From Galdieria yellowstonensis (taxonomy: Eukaryota; Rhodophyta; Bangiophyceae; Galdieriales; Galdieriaceae): 64,000 bases of DNA. Under the pieces are notes generated by a model. That model was not told where the DNA came from, made no database searches, and saw only the letters and a list, made by a program, of their open reading frames with translations. Location of the stretch: the NCBI GenBank assembly GCA_026122205.1, contig JANCYU010000057.1:1-64000 (forward strand). Direction: 5' to 3'. The position numbers were made by a program, and so were the translations under genes. Below, piece after piece: positions 33,930 through 45,226 of the stretch; the first letter of the stretch is position 1; every line of letters begins with the position of its first letter.

Positions 33930-36141
33930 ATGAATCGAGTTCTTGTGAAGAAATACAAGACGAGTTGGAAATATGCGTATTTTATTTCGAATAATAAAGG
34001 TTGTATGAAAACACCGCAGTTCTCCGCACATTGTAAAAGTACGACGACAACAAAAACTCGCGCTACTTATCGACCCACAAAAACGAAAAAGCCATCATGG
34101 AGTCCATATGCTTCTCATTTTATACCACTTTTGGATATGGAGATGGAAACAGAGCAAGAACAGGTGAAACAACGTCTCAAGTGGAGTCGAGAAAAATTGG
34201 AAAGAGAAGGTCTTGCGCTATTTGACTTGAGTGCACAGATGGACGGAGCTTTATACGGCCAAGGAATAGTCAAGTTCTTTTCTTTGAACAAGTTACCTTA
34301 TCACCGAATGTCCCAAGGAGATTTAGTACTCTGTGTACGTGGAAAGCAGTCTTTTCGTGGAACGGTATTGGAAAGACATTCCAAGTTTCTTCGTGTTGTG
34401 ATTGGAGACGAGTGGATGACTGGAAAGGATTGGAAAATATATCAAATTTCCAACTCAGTTGCTTTTGAACGTTCTAAAACTGCCGTTGAACAGTTGGTAA
34501 CGATGTCTCAACAAGGTCAGAGTGTGGTTGGTGAGATAATTGTGAAAAGTTTTGCCAAAGAGATTGTGGAAAGTATTCATAGGCAAACCGATCCTTGTAA
34601 AGAACAAGGATGGATTAGCAGTCATGGTTCTCCATTTGTAGTAGAGTTGACGACTAGCAACGGAAAACAAGGCACATTGGATGAAATGTGTTCGGAAAGA
34701 ATATTTTCATTGGAAAAAAGGAAGTTATCCGATGACAAGTATTTGAATGATTCTCAACAAGAGGCTTGTGAAGCTGCATTGGAAAGAAGAGTTACTTTGA
34801 TTCAAGGGTAAGTCTATCTATTTATTTATTTTTTTATATTTATTTATCCATCCATGTAGGCCACCTGGAACAGGAAAAACCAAAACATTGGCTAGAATAC
34901 TTGCCAATCTAGTTGAGTTAGGTCGAACTCCTATATTAGCTAGTGCTTATACGCATATAGCTACCGATAATATGCTCGATGAACTTGATCGTTTGAATGT
35001 TCCTGCAATAAGAATAGGAAAGCCTGTGCATATACACCGCGATTTATGGAAATATTCTTTGGACTCCATTTTAGAAAGAGATGAGCGAGTCGTAGAGAAG
35101 AGAGCCAATTTTAAGAAAGCAGCAGAAAGACTTGCGCAACCGAAGCGAGGAAAAGCAATTGGATTAGCTCATCGAGACTATTCCAAATCACTTGGTCAAC
35201 TAAAACAAGTAGAAATGAATGTAACCAAAGAGATACTTGAGAAATATCCTATTGTGTTGAGTACTTGTGTTGGAGCAGGTGAAGAATGTATAAAGAATAT
35301 TTCCTTTCAAGTGGTTGTTATCGATGAAGCGACTCAGTCCCATGAACCAGGATTATTAATTCCAATGACGAAAGGATGCGAACAGATCATCTTGGCAGGT
35401 GATCATTATCAGTTACCTCCAACTATTTTGAATCCTGAAGCTGCAGAAAGTGGTCTTGACACAAGTTTATTTGAGCGTTTGGTTCGTTCTGGGGTGAAGC
35501 CTTATTTATTGCGCACACAATATCGTATGCATCCTTTTATTGCCGAGTTTCCATGTCAATATTTCTATCGTGGCTTACTACATTCTGCGCCTTGTACCAA
35601 GGAACGATGGATACCTAAATACTTTAGGAATCCTGAGAAACCTGTTGCTTTTATTCCGGTGGATAGTGAAGAAGTGGTTACCGACCAAGGCACTTCATAT
35701 TGTAATCCTCAAGAAGCCAAAGTTGTAATGGAAACAGTATTGCAGATAGTTGACAGTTGGGTAAAAATGGACACGAATAATTCGTATTCCTTTCCGAGTA
35801 TTGGAATTATTACTCCTTATGCTGGACAAGTGAGAGAAATTATCGATAATGCTATGGAAGGAGACCAACTGCCTATGGAATGGTTATCATCGCTTGAAGT
35901 AAAAACAGTGGATGGATTTCAAGGTCGAGAAAAGGATATTATCATTCTTTCTACTGTACGTAGTAATCCAACTCAATCACTTGGTTTCTTACATGACTGG
36001 AGACGACTCAACGTTTCGATGACTCGCAGCAAAGTCGGCTTTGTCGTGGTGGGAAATCCCAAAACGTTGAAGCGCAATGTGCATTGGAAGCGTTGGTTGG
36101 AGTGGTTGAGTCATCAAGGCTGTCTAACTGTACAGACATAG
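33930..36141 (+). CDS. SF1 helicase, IGHMBP2/SMUBP2-like
   Basis: Two exons: 33930-34807 and 34860-36141. The intron splits the Walker A, read across as LIQGPPGTGKTKTLARILAN. Other helicase motifs follow in order: LSTCVGAG, VVIDEATQSHEP (motif II DEAT), LAGDHYQLPPT (III), LRTQYRMHPFIAEF (IV), VDGFQGREKDIIILSTVRSN (V) and RRLNVSMTRSKVGFVVVG (VI). The upstream half has the beta-barrel region of UPF1-like enzymes and the LNDSQQEA entry motif. The family includes cytosolic IGHMBP2 and organelle-targeted relatives. The basic, Lys/Thr-rich first 60 residues could be an organelle leader. No R3H or zinc domain follows. Confidence 0.88.
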
Positions 36142-36155
36142 GGAGATAAATAACA

Positions 36156-38032
36156 ATGACAAAGATAGAATACTTGTATCAAAGACTAGTAAAACCACTG
36201 TACACTTTTCCTGTGCTTTGTTCTCATGGAAACTCAGGATGGATGAAGTCGTTGTGCTTGGCGCCATTTCGACAGACTGCGAATGCTTCTTCTTGGTTGG
36301 GTCCACCTGCGGAAGATAAAGATATAAGACACTTTAGAAGAATTGCAAAGGAACTGAACAAGGACTTTATTGATATAAATATGACTGTAGCTCTAGTAGG
36401 GAAACCTAACGTTGGAAAGTCTAGTATGTTTAACCGATTGGTGGGTAAGAAGCTGTCACTAGTAGATAAAACTCCTGGTATGACAAGAGACCGACTAATA
36501 AGTGACGATGCAGTACTGGGAAACTATCGATTCACAGTAATAGATACAGCAGGGTTGGAAGGTGTCAGCAGTAAAGAACCCAAATTGGATGAAGTTGCAC
36601 TAAGCAGTCAGTCGGTAGCTTCATCGAATGCACTTGAGTACAAAGAAGAAGATGTATATCGTTATGTATATACGAGAATGGAACAACAATCCAAACAAGC
36701 TGTGTTGGAAGCAGATATTATATTTTTTATGGTAGACATGAAGGATGGAATTACAAAGGTAGATAAGGAGATTGCCCGATGGATTCTGAGCAAAAAGTCT
36801 CCCGAGTCTGTTATTTTGATTGCGAACAAGTGCGATACAAAAGCTTCAGAAGAGAATCTACCGATGGTATATACGCTTGGTTTTGGTGAACCTGTCCGTG
36901 TATCGGTAGAACAAATGAAAGGATTTTATGATTTGTATGCAAGATTGGAACAGTTGATTCCAAGTGTTTTGCACAAGCCGTTACCCAAAGGACCTTCAGA
37001 GGAAGGCTATGAACAGCAGAGAATAGAAGAAATTGTGCAACGATTGGAGAATGAACAAGAATTGTCTTCTCTTTCATCCACTGCAATACAGAATGAAAGT
37101 TATGAAACCAATACACAACAAGAAGAGGTGGAGAATGTGGGCGCAGACGTGGAACAAGTTGCCATTTCACAAGACAATATTCGAGTGGCTATTGTGGGAA
37201 GACCCAATGTCGGTAAATCTACCTTGATTAATCGATTGATTGAGGAAGATAGATTGATTACTGGAGCAGTACAAGGAATTACCAGAGACTCTATTCCAGT
37301 AGAATGGATTCATCGAGGTCAACATTTTATATTAACCGATACTGCAGGAATTCGAAAGAGATCATCTATTCAGGTGCGCATGGAACGTTTCAGTATGGAA
37401 GCTGCTTTGAAGACTATTAGAAAATCTCATGTCGTCTGTGTGGTTTTGGATGGCTCGGTAAGTAAGCAGATTGAATAGTTGATAAGCACTAACTTTTTAT
37501 CAAGCAACATTTAACGCAACAAGATGCCAGAATTATTGGTTTTGCTATGGACTCTGGAAAGCCGTTGATTATTATTGCCAACAAGTGGGATTTGGTAGAT
37601 AAGAAGATGGATTCGTTCCAACGAGAAAAGTTGGCAACTCAACTGTACTCTATGTTGCCTGATTTGAAAGGTTCTCCTATTGTAACTTTATCGGCGATTG
37701 ATAGAACAGATGCAACCGTATTGGATACAATAGGAAATGCAATCCAAGTGGCTTTCGAAAAGTGGAACAAGAGAATTCCTACTTCTCAATTAACAGAATG
37801 GCTAAAGACGTTGACCAGTTTGAGACCTCCACCTGCAATGTCTTCCAGTAAGAAGAAACCAAAATTAGCTTATCTAACACAAAAGGATACGAGACCTCCT
37901 CATTTTGTGCTCTTTGGTGCAAGCGAGTTGCCCAACAATTATTTGCGTTTTCTTATCAACGGTTTGCGCAATGAATTTGACTTGCATGGCGTTCCTATTC
38001 GTTTGCGTCTCAAGGGAAGAACGGAAGATTAA
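36156..38032 (+). CDS. der: Double GTPase Der (EngA), organellar
   Basis: Two exons: 36156-37457 and 37505-38032 (47-nt intron). There are two GTPase domains in tandem. The first has VALVGKPNVGKSSMFNRLVG, TPGMTRDR, DTAGLEG and NKCD. The second has VAIVGRPNVGKSTLINRLIE, GITRDS, DTAGIRKRS and NKWDLVDK. The C-terminal KH-like domain ends with HFVLFGASELPNNYLRFLIN and GVPIRLRLKGR. An N-terminal extension of about 70 residues points to plastid or mitochondrial import. Der acts in large ribosomal subunit assembly. A charged insert of about 60 residues separates the GTPase domains. The start is only 14 bp after the helicase stop. Confidence 0.95.
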
Positions 38033-38038
38033 GTCCAT

Positions 38039-38539
38039 CTAATGTTTATTGGTACACGAATAGACTAGCGCTTGTTGTTGAGTATGATCTTTTGCCTTTT
38101 TCACAAAAAGCGAATAATTTTTACGATATTCTTCTGCAATCTCTGCCATGAGAGCATCCTCTGGATTGGCTTCTACTAATAATAAACGAATGCTAACCAA
38201 CAAAGTGCTAATATTCAAACATGGTCTCCAAGCACCTTTAGGCGGTAAATTTAAAGCATCAAAGCATATTCTTCCACTGGAGTCGATATTAGGGTGATAT
38301 ACAGGAGTTTTAAACCGAACTTGAGGCGGTTCCAGTGGGTACCTGGAGGACAGCTCGATGTGGAGAAGAAATCGACCTCCTTCATAAGGAGAGTTTTCTG
38401 GTCCGGTTATTTCTGCTTCCAACTCATGAAGACTATCGTTTTTTGTCCATACTTGTATGCCTGTTGGAGGACTGGAGTGCAACTGTTCCAACTCCTTTTT
38501 TACTCTTGTTCGTGCAGCCGACTGAAAAGCATTCTCCAT
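38039..38539 (-). CDS. Ubiquitin-conjugating enzyme E2, UBE2T-like
   Basis: 166 aa from the ATG at 38539. The UBC fold is complete: RVKKELEQL, GPENSPYEGGRFLLHIELSS, YPLEPPQVRFKTPVYHPNI, then the active site GRICFDALNLPPKGAWRPCL. The insertion LPPKGAWRP after the catalytic Cys and EANPEDALMAEIAEEYRKN match the UBE2T subgroup, the E2 of the Fanconi anaemia pathway, better than housekeeping E2s. The stop is 6 bp from the stop of the convergent der gene. Subgroup placement is by motif only. Confidence 0.85.
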   Translation of the reverse strand: MENAFQSAARTRVKKELEQLHSSPPTGIQVWTKNDSLHELEAEITGPENSPYEGGRFLLHIELSSRYPLEPPQVRFKTPVYHPNIDSSGRICFDALNLPPKGAWRPCLNISTLLVSIRLLLVEANPEDALMAEIAEEYRKNYSLFVKKAKDHTQQQALVYSCTNKH

Positions 38540-38620
38540 GAGGGCAAAATGGACAATGATTTTCAAAATTTTGGCGCGCAGAAACAAAAAACACATGTAG
38601 AGCGCCTCGCTTGTGTCTTT

Positions 38621-40271
38621 TTATTGTTCGTGAGAAAAACTTTCACAAATTTCTACCAAAGTACGAACACCAAATCCTGTAGCTGCCGACTGCTTCTCAT
38701 TCCATACAGTTCCTGCAATATCTATATGCGCCCAAGGAGACTGCTTCACAAATTCTCTTAAAAACAAGGCCGCAGCAATGGAACCACCAGCCCTTCCACC
38801 AACATTTCTCAAGTCGGCAATCTTACTCTTCAAAGACTCCAAATATTCATTCACTAAAGGCATTCTCCACAACTTTTCCCCGCATCGTTTCGAAGCAGTT
38901 TCTATTCGTTGCGCCAACGCTTCCTGATTGGCCCAATAACCGGCATAGTCATTTCCCAATGCGATGATGATGGCGCCTGTCAACGTTGCCACATCGATGA
39001 TGCAGTCCATTGTATCGATTTGTTCTGCATATACCAAAGCATCGGCCAATGTAAGTCTTCCTTCTGCATCTGTATTGATAACCTCCACTGTCTTTCCATT
39101 GGAAGCTTGCAGTATATCTCCTGGATGATATGCATTTCCTGATATCATATTTTCACAAGCAGCGGCAATGAAGTGCACTTGGACATTGGGAGGTTTCAAC
39201 TCTCCAATAACTTTGGCAGCTCCTAAAACCGCAGCACAGCCTCCCATATCAAACTTCATCAGTTCAATCATGGAGCCTGCACCAGCTTTCAGATTATAAC
39301 CACCGGAATCAAAGGTGATAGCTTTTCCTATGAACGCAATCTTCTTTTTCACCGGTCCTTGAGCAGGAGAATATTTTAAATGGATAAATTGAGGTGGTTC
39401 CGAAGAGCCTTGTGCAACACCCAAATAACAACCCATGTTCATCTGTTGACATTGTTCCTTGTCTAATATTTTGTATTCCATTCCATATTGTTTGGCCAAC
39501 TGAACAGCAACTTGAGATAACAAAGTAGGAGTGATGACATTTGCTGGAGCACTGACCAATTCTTTGGTCATGATAATACCCGAAACCACATTCTTGGCTC
39601 TTGTAGCTACGGAAGAGGACTGCACTTGAATATCATCATCAAGTAAACAAACTTCCTTCAAGTTAGGAGCTTCGGTCTCTTCTGGACTCTTTTTGAATCG
39701 ATCATCTTTATACAGACTGAGCATAACCTCTTCCAATAAAGCTTGTACTTGTTCGTCCTTCCAACTCGAACCCATCGAGGTCCAAATACCTGCACTCGTA
39801 CAAGACTTGTATTGTTGAGCAACTTGACCAACAAATCCACCCAACTTCCTTATAACATCTATCTTTTCCGTGTTGCTGCTTTCCATCTTTCCAAGCCCAT
39901 ACAATGCAATATACCGGATACTTGAACCAGGCAAAAATATTCGTTGATATTGACTAGAACCCAGCTTGCCTTGGAATCGAGTCTACATAAATTTTTGTTT
40001 CTATTCATCCACAACACACAGAGAAAGTGGATGAAACACTTACTTCCTTTATAAACGATTGTACTGCATCTTGCTGTTGCTTATCCAGCTGATCCAGCAA
40101 CTGTGACGGTATTGCCAAACTTTCCTCTGACTGTTTTTGTGACTCTTCCAACGCAACTACCATGAGCTCTCCACCAAAGTTGCCAAGTTTATCTGATCGA
40201 AACTCGATGTTTCTAGGAAAGCGGTGGCCGTTTTCTACCACTTTTTGTGGTTGTACAGCGTCGTGAAGCAT
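38621..40271 (-). CDS. Leucyl aminopeptidase (M17)
   Basis: Two exons: 40271-40044 and 39982-38621 (61-nt intron), 529 aa. The catalytic C-terminal domain shows IGKAITFDSGGYNLKAGAGS (first metal Lys/Asp), KFDMGGCAAVLGA, AACENMISGNAYHPGDIL and the hallmark NTDAEGRLTLADALVYAE. VNEYLESLKSKIADLRNVGG is also family-like. M17 enzymes are hexameric two-metal exopeptidases; plant and algal members are often plastid or cytosolic. The N-terminal domain is less conserved. The ATG at 40271 is the first in frame; it gives no strong transit peptide. Confidence 0.93.
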
Positions 40272-40680
40272 CTTGCACCTCAAACTCGAAACAGTCGAAT
40301 ATAACGATCCAAACGAACGCAGGGACTGTGGTCTTGGACAAGAATAATATTTCCAACCAATAGAACAAGTTTTTGTTGGATCAATAGACCTTTTGTAATA
40401 ACAACACCTACTAGTACTACAACATAGTTAACTTTGATTCTATTCCAACTGCTGCTATGGATACCTTTTCGAAAAGTTTCTCCAGAAACGATGAGAAACT
40501 ACAAGCACCGAACTCACCCAAGCAACACCAAAGCCACCACAAGGTTGTGTGTGGTGCTTCATCAGGACCAAAGACTGTCCAATGGAATAGGAAAAGGGAC
40601 AACAGCTGTTGCCCGCCGCCCCAAAAAATGGGCCAAAAGGAATTCATTTCCTTGGCACGAGGCGGGAATCTCCCTCAAGG

Positions 40681-42054
40681 ATGGAGTATCCACACAAACG
40701 CGTGGCTTCTCCTCCTCCGATAGCTACGAATATGGACACAGAAAACCATTTTGATGACAACAACCAACAACAAGAAAGAATGAGTTTATATTCCAACGAC
40801 GAAGAGTTGCTTGCTTTGTACGAAAAACGCTTGCGTCGGTTTTGTTGTCTTTGTTGTTTCCAGTGCGATCTAGTTTGGAGAGAAAACAAACAAAAAGAAG
40901 AAACAAGACAAGCTATAACCAACTTTTCTAGTCTTATTGTAGCAAATGGATTTCAAGACTTGTTACCGGACGACTGGATTTTGGGAGTCAAAGTGTATAA
41001 ACGAATACAAAGTGCACAAAGGCCCAAACTCGAACAACTGCCTGTTCGAGACAGTGTTTTGCCTAGAAACGTACTCGAACAATCAAAAATATTTATGCAA
41101 CACGCAAGAGCCGTATTTGGACCCTTGCTATTTGCTTTGGAGAGACCTTCTCAGGCTATCTTAGGGATAACTCCTCAACTGGTAATATTTCTTCGTACAG
41201 GTGTTCACTCTAAAGACGTCATAAAACATAAATTCAAAGCAGATACGTATTTTCCAGCTTATTATATTTGTTATGACCACCCAGCACGCTCTATTGTGGT
41301 TGCTGTACGCGGTACTTTGAGTATTGCAGACGCACTTACCGACTTGGATGGATTAAATGAGCCTTTGATAATAACGTTGGATGAAAACTCTGTTATTCAT
41401 GGTTATGTACATAATGGAGTGCTTCGTGCAGCACAACGACTGACCGAAAATATAGAGCCCGTCTTAAGAAATGCTTGCGAATCCTATCCTTCTTATCGAC
41501 TAGTAGTTACAGGACATTCTCTTGGTGCAGGTTGTGCAGTAGTATTGAGTATTTTATTGAGAGAAAGAAATATTGCCAATGTATTGCAATGTTATGCATT
41601 TGGTCCTCCTCCAGTTTTGAGCGATGCTTTGGCAGAAGCTTGTCAGTCTTTTGTCATTTCATTTGTACATAACAACGATATTGTACCTAGATTGAGTATT
41701 CCAGCTTTGCGTCGATTTTTTCGAGCTTGTCAAATTGCCAAACACTACAATTCCTTTCAACGTTTGGCGTTGTGGGTTGGTTGGACAAATTGGATTCATT
41801 TAGACGCTTCTGTTTTAGAACATGATTCGGATGAGACTTATGAAAGCCAAAGATTATATGTTGGCGGTACTATATATCACATGCAACGATATAAGGAAAG
41901 AAGAAACGGATGTACGATATTTAGTCACGATGTATATACTATTTGTGTGATTACCAGACACGAATTGAGAGACATCATCGGATTGAAAGGTATGTTGGTA
42001 GATCATTTGCCTGAAAATTACGACAAAGCTATTTCCCAACTACTACGTTCGTAA
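40681..42054 (+). CDS. Class 3 lipase, diacylglycerol-lipase-like
   Basis: From the ATG at 40681 the protein is about 457 aa. The alpha/beta-hydrolase core has SIVVAVRGTLSIADALTDLD, VHNGVLRAAQRL, the nucleophile elbow LVVTGHSLGAGCAVVL (near 41505-41540), and FVHNNDIVPRLS with the acid. This order matches lipase_3 proteins of the sn-1 diacylglycerol lipase kind. An N-terminal Cys-rich patch (CCLCCFQC) could be acylated. Two ends are uncertain. A first exon 40457-40543 could join through a 47-nt intron at 40544-40590 with a weak GTTGTG donor. The end carries GTAAGT at the stop codon (42052), so a tiny last exon may exist. Confidence 0.8.
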   Translation: MEYPHKRVASPPPIATNMDTENHFDDNNQQQERMSLYSNDEELLALYEKRLRRFCCLCCFQCDLVWRENKQKEETRQAITNFSSLIVANGFQDLLPDDWILGVKVYKRIQSAQRPKLEQLPVRDSVLPRNVLEQSKIFMQHARAVFGPLLFALERPSQAILGITPQLVIFLRTGVHSKDVIKHKFKADTYFPAYYICYDHPARSIVVAVRGTLSIADALTDLDGLNEPLIITLDENSVIHGYVHNGVLRAAQRLTENIEPVLRNACESYPSYRLVVTGHSLGAGCAVVLSILLRERNIANVLQCYAFGPPPVLSDALAEACQSFVISFVHNNDIVPRLSIPALRRFFRACQIAKHYNSFQRLALWVGWTNWIHLDASVLEHDSDETYESQRLYVGGTIYHMQRYKERRNGCTIFSHDVYTICVITRHELRDIIGLKGMLVDHLPENYDKAISQLLRS

Positions 42055-42452
42055 GTATGGAATGATATTATTTCTGTTTGGTGTACACGCTGGACAGATA
42101 TTTATGAGGGTTGTAGCTTCGAAGCGTTTGTAGATTCGCTTTTAGAAGATGTTGTCTGTATATATGGATAGGAAATGCCAAATGTTGAAATGTGATTGTA
42201 TTGAATAACAATACGAATAACCGGACTTGTGGATTGGCGAATAAATAATGGTTGCAAGTGGTAGAATAGGATCCTCGCTATATTCTATTCTATTTCTACT
42301 ATGTATATAGCCAATGAGGAAGCAATTCCATGAGAATCAACGTGGAACCAACAACATGCTGGCCACAAGAGAAAACGAAATGACAAGCAACCGCCCTGAA
42401 ATCTTTTCTTCTTTTGGTCTCGTTGGGACTGTTGTGTGGCGTTGGTTTGTGC
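42055..42452. other. Intergenic spacer with possible 5' exon
   Basis: It contains the likely 3' end of the lipase gene and the unresolved 5' part of the next gene. A hydrophobic open stretch (LKSFLLLLVSLGLLCGVGLC) begins near 42400 in frame with the next gene but has no ATG of its own, so an upstream exon is likely. Confidence 0.4.
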
Positions 42453-43055
42453 ATGACGACGCTCAACTTTCATCTGGCTCGAATGTTTTTGATGGGTAAA
42501 ATAGCCAAACCACCAATTTATACTACTTCTCCTAAATGGTAAAGAATACTACATGTTGTTCTGATGGCACGAAAATGAATTGTACCTCCAGTCCAGAAAA
42601 CGCCACGTGGAAGTTCCCTTTAATAACTCCATACCGCAGAGCAACGTCAAAGGAACGTTATTATTATGAATGGCATTCCATCTGCGTTTTTGGTGAGTCC
42701 GATAATCAACTATTGCACCAAATACTTTGCAAAGGGTAAGGAGTGTGTGTGTGTGTCGTTCAACGGCAACCAAATAACGTCCCCATCAGAAGTTGGTTGT
42801 ATATCGAAGGTCATTTGAGCAGACGAACGACCTTGAATTGGCGCCATCAACCTCAATTTTGGTACGAAGTAGTTGTGCCGTGGAATGGAAAAGGTAATGG
42901 GCATCGAGTTGTTAGAGTTGCTTTTCAGGTGTGTTTTCTATAGGAGTTGTATTGCCTATCGGTGGTGCTAGGCGCAGGAGTATAGAAGTGGATGGTGCAA
43001 CACCTCCACAGACTACAACGGAGTGGATGTCTCCCAACAGAATAAGAAAATATGA
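42453..43055 (+). CDS. Membrane protein of unknown family, multi-exon
   Basis: Exons resolved by in-phase GT-AG junctions: up to 42538, 42592-42692, 42741-42935 and a last exon near 42985-43055. The last junction has two readings: a 49-nt intron (gtgtgt...gcgcag) ending at the TGA near 43053, or a 35-nt intron 42894-42928 ending with TAG at 43060-43062. The first exon has a hydrophobic segment (LLLVSLGLLCGVGLCMTTLN) then RMFLMGKIAKPPIYTTSPK. Later parts read YYYEWHSICVFG and SWLYIEGHLSRRTTLNWRHQ, PQFWYEVVVPWNGKG. I do not recognise the family. The given start is the first in-frame ATG; the true start may be in an exon upstream. Confidence 0.45.
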
Positions 43056-43062
43056 GTTGTAG

Positions 43063-43364
43063 CGGAGACAAGTTGCAAATAGAGCTTACAGGTGTACAGT
43101 TTCAACGATATCTTGGTGGCAATTTTCCACAGCAGTATTCTTGTCGATTCTTGCAGCTTACCGTAGGAAACTTGGTTAGAAAATTGGCCAATGTCGGATC
43201 ATTTTCCATCCTTTAAAGATAAAAGCAAAAGTCGTGAATAGTTGTCTTTCGCGATAACGATTGCGAGTTGTTTTGGTCGCACAAATCATTTGCAAATCCG
43301 TAATTACAACAACAGGTGGACTGCGTGTTTATTAACGTTCATTCCAATTTGAAACTTGCAAGTT
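43063..43364. other. Intergenic spacer
   Basis: About 300 bp between two convergent genes. I see no coding frame with recognisable content and no repeat. Confidence 0.5.
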
Positions 43365-45176
43365 TCATTTCTTCTTTCCTCCACGTTCCTTTACTTCTAA
43401 ATACATCACAATGCCGTCATAAAACTGATAATCTGACAAGGAAAGATTGTCCTTTAAATAACCAAAATTGTCCGCGGAAATTTTCTGCTTATTGGGAGGC
43501 AATTTTACGATAGGAGCTAAAGTACTCTTGAGATCCAAAATAGTTGCTTGATACGGAACTTGCAAAGATATAGTTTGTCCACGTAAATTCCATTCTTGAT
43601 TACTATGGGATTGTACTCGAACATGTACTTGGATACCTTCATCGGAGTTGTCTTCACCATTTGAAACGTTGTCCTCCATCTTGTGATCCCTCATTGTTGC
43701 TTCTTCGCTCTTCTCCCAATGAGAAGCGGAGGATTCCCATAATAAGGAAGAAGGTTTCGGTGGAACAGTTGGTTCTGGCGCTTTGACTTGCCAATCCATT
43801 GCCTCTCCTCCTTCGCCCGACTTTTCTGTCATTCTTCGCTGTGCCATCACACTTTGCAAATCGGCTCTATTGTAAATATCTAGTTTCTGATCGGAAAGTC
43901 TTCCTAAATTCATTGCTACTTCTGCATCCGATGCCAAGTTCTGATATTTGTTCTTCTCTGCTGCTCTTTGGCGTTCCTCCTTGTACTTGGGATCCAACAA
44001 TTCCATCTTAATACTTTCATTTGCACGATCTAATGGAACTCGCTGACCACTAGGAAGAGTAACTTTGATCGACTCGCTTTGTTCGTCACCCGCAACAGCT
44101 GTTCTTGGCCGATAATCCTTTCTTATCTTATCTGCGGGAATATCTGTATACGCTGTCACTTCCACTTGTTCTTCTTCTTCTTGCATATCCATTTCCATAT
44201 CATCTTGTTCCATATTAGCTTCCATTTGGTTTCCGTTCATCCTTTCAGCTTCTTTCCAAGCATGCGCGACATCGCTGCCCTTTGCTGGCGCTGGTAAATT
44301 CGTCTCTCGCTCATCCAAATCGATAGTTTCTACAATTACAAAGTCGTGCCAATCGATGAGTTGCATCTGAACTCTTTCCATCGCACTCCGATTTTGTTCC
44401 GCTTTCTTCTCTTCCTGTAATATTTCCCAATCTACTCGATAATATAAATCTTCCATTACTTTTCCTAAAGAATGCGCCGACTCCTTCAGTTTCTGTAACA
44501 TTTGATCGTCAGGAGCAATAACTACTGAATAAGCATCCACTAGACGTTGAAAGAATGAGAAATAGGGATGTGAGGGCTTCAAAAACTCAAACTGAGGATT
44601 GCGATATTCCTTCATATGCAGCTCTTGCAAGAAACTTCTACCGTTACGCGCTATAAACTGGGCAGTTAGTTTCATGATATCTACATCCAAAGGCGAGGGA
44701 AGCGGTTCTTCTGGGATAGGAGCACTAAATACATCTTCAGGTGGCGGTTGTGTAGGAACTGGACGAGCAGCTTGAGCTTTTCTTTCCGAAAGTTTTGCTT
44801 TGGACACTGCAGGAGCTGCTTCTGCTATAGACTCTCCTTCTCTTAGGTTTGGCTGACTTTCTGCGTGGTCCAACGTTCCAGCACTCGAGGTTGGAGTGGC
44901 TGAAGCTCCTGCAAAATACCGTCTTTTCTCTTGTAATATTTGTAGATAATAACTATGAAACGGGTCGCTTTCCAACAGAAACGAAAATTTGGGATTGTTT
45001 CGGTTCATTTCCAAAACTCTCGCTTCAAACGAGCTTCCGTTTTTCGCCACATATATTGCCGTTTTTTCTATGATTTTCTCCACGTCAGGAGGTATCATTC
45101 CTGTCGTATTCGAGACACTCTGCTGCGAAGGAGAGAACGGCGGTGGTTGGTTTCGACGACTATCTACAATATTCAT
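43365..45176 (-). CDS. SF3A1: Splicing factor 3A subunit 1 (Prp21)
   Basis: Single exon, 603 aa from the ATG at 45176. Two SURP modules are clear: IIEKTAIYVAKNGSSFEARV...NPKFSFLLESDPFHSYY and LTAQFIARNGRSFLQELHMK...PQFEFLKPSHPYFSFFQRLV. The PRP21-like middle follows (VDWEILQEEKK...LIDWHDFVIVETIDL), then DKIRKDYRPRT. The C-terminus is a ubiquitin-like domain (LRGQTISLQVPYQATILDLK, KLPPNKQKISADNFGYLKDN). SF3A1 belongs to the U2 snRNP and contacts U1 through its ubiquitin-like end. An acidic Met/Glu-rich linker lies between. It is the longest uninterrupted exon but one in this block. Confidence 0.95.
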   Translation of the reverse strand: MNIVDSRRNQPPPFSPSQQSVSNTTGMIPPDVEKIIEKTAIYVAKNGSSFEARVLEMNRNNPKFSFLLESDPFHSYYLQILQEKRRYFAGASATPTSSAGTLDHAESQPNLREGESIAEAAPAVSKAKLSERKAQAARPVPTQPPPEDVFSAPIPEEPLPSPLDVDIMKLTAQFIARNGRSFLQELHMKEYRNPQFEFLKPSHPYFSFFQRLVDAYSVVIAPDDQMLQKLKESAHSLGKVMEDLYYRVDWEILQEEKKAEQNRSAMERVQMQLIDWHDFVIVETIDLDERETNLPAPAKGSDVAHAWKEAERMNGNQMEANMEQDDMEMDMQEEEEQVEVTAYTDIPADKIRKDYRPRTAVAGDEQSESIKVTLPSGQRVPLDRANESIKMELLDPKYKEERQRAAEKNKYQNLASDAEVAMNLGRLSDQKLDIYNRADLQSVMAQRRMTEKSGEGGEAMDWQVKAPEPTVPPKPSSLLWESSASHWEKSEEATMRDHKMEDNVSNGEDNSDEGIQVHVRVQSHSNQEWNLRGQTISLQVPYQATILDLKSTLAPIVKLPPNKQKISADNFGYLKDNLSLSDYQFYDGIVMYLEVKERGGKKK

Positions 45177-45226
45177 TTGGTCAATTGCGCCAAAACAACC
45201 CAAAATCTACAGTCAATGAACAGGAA

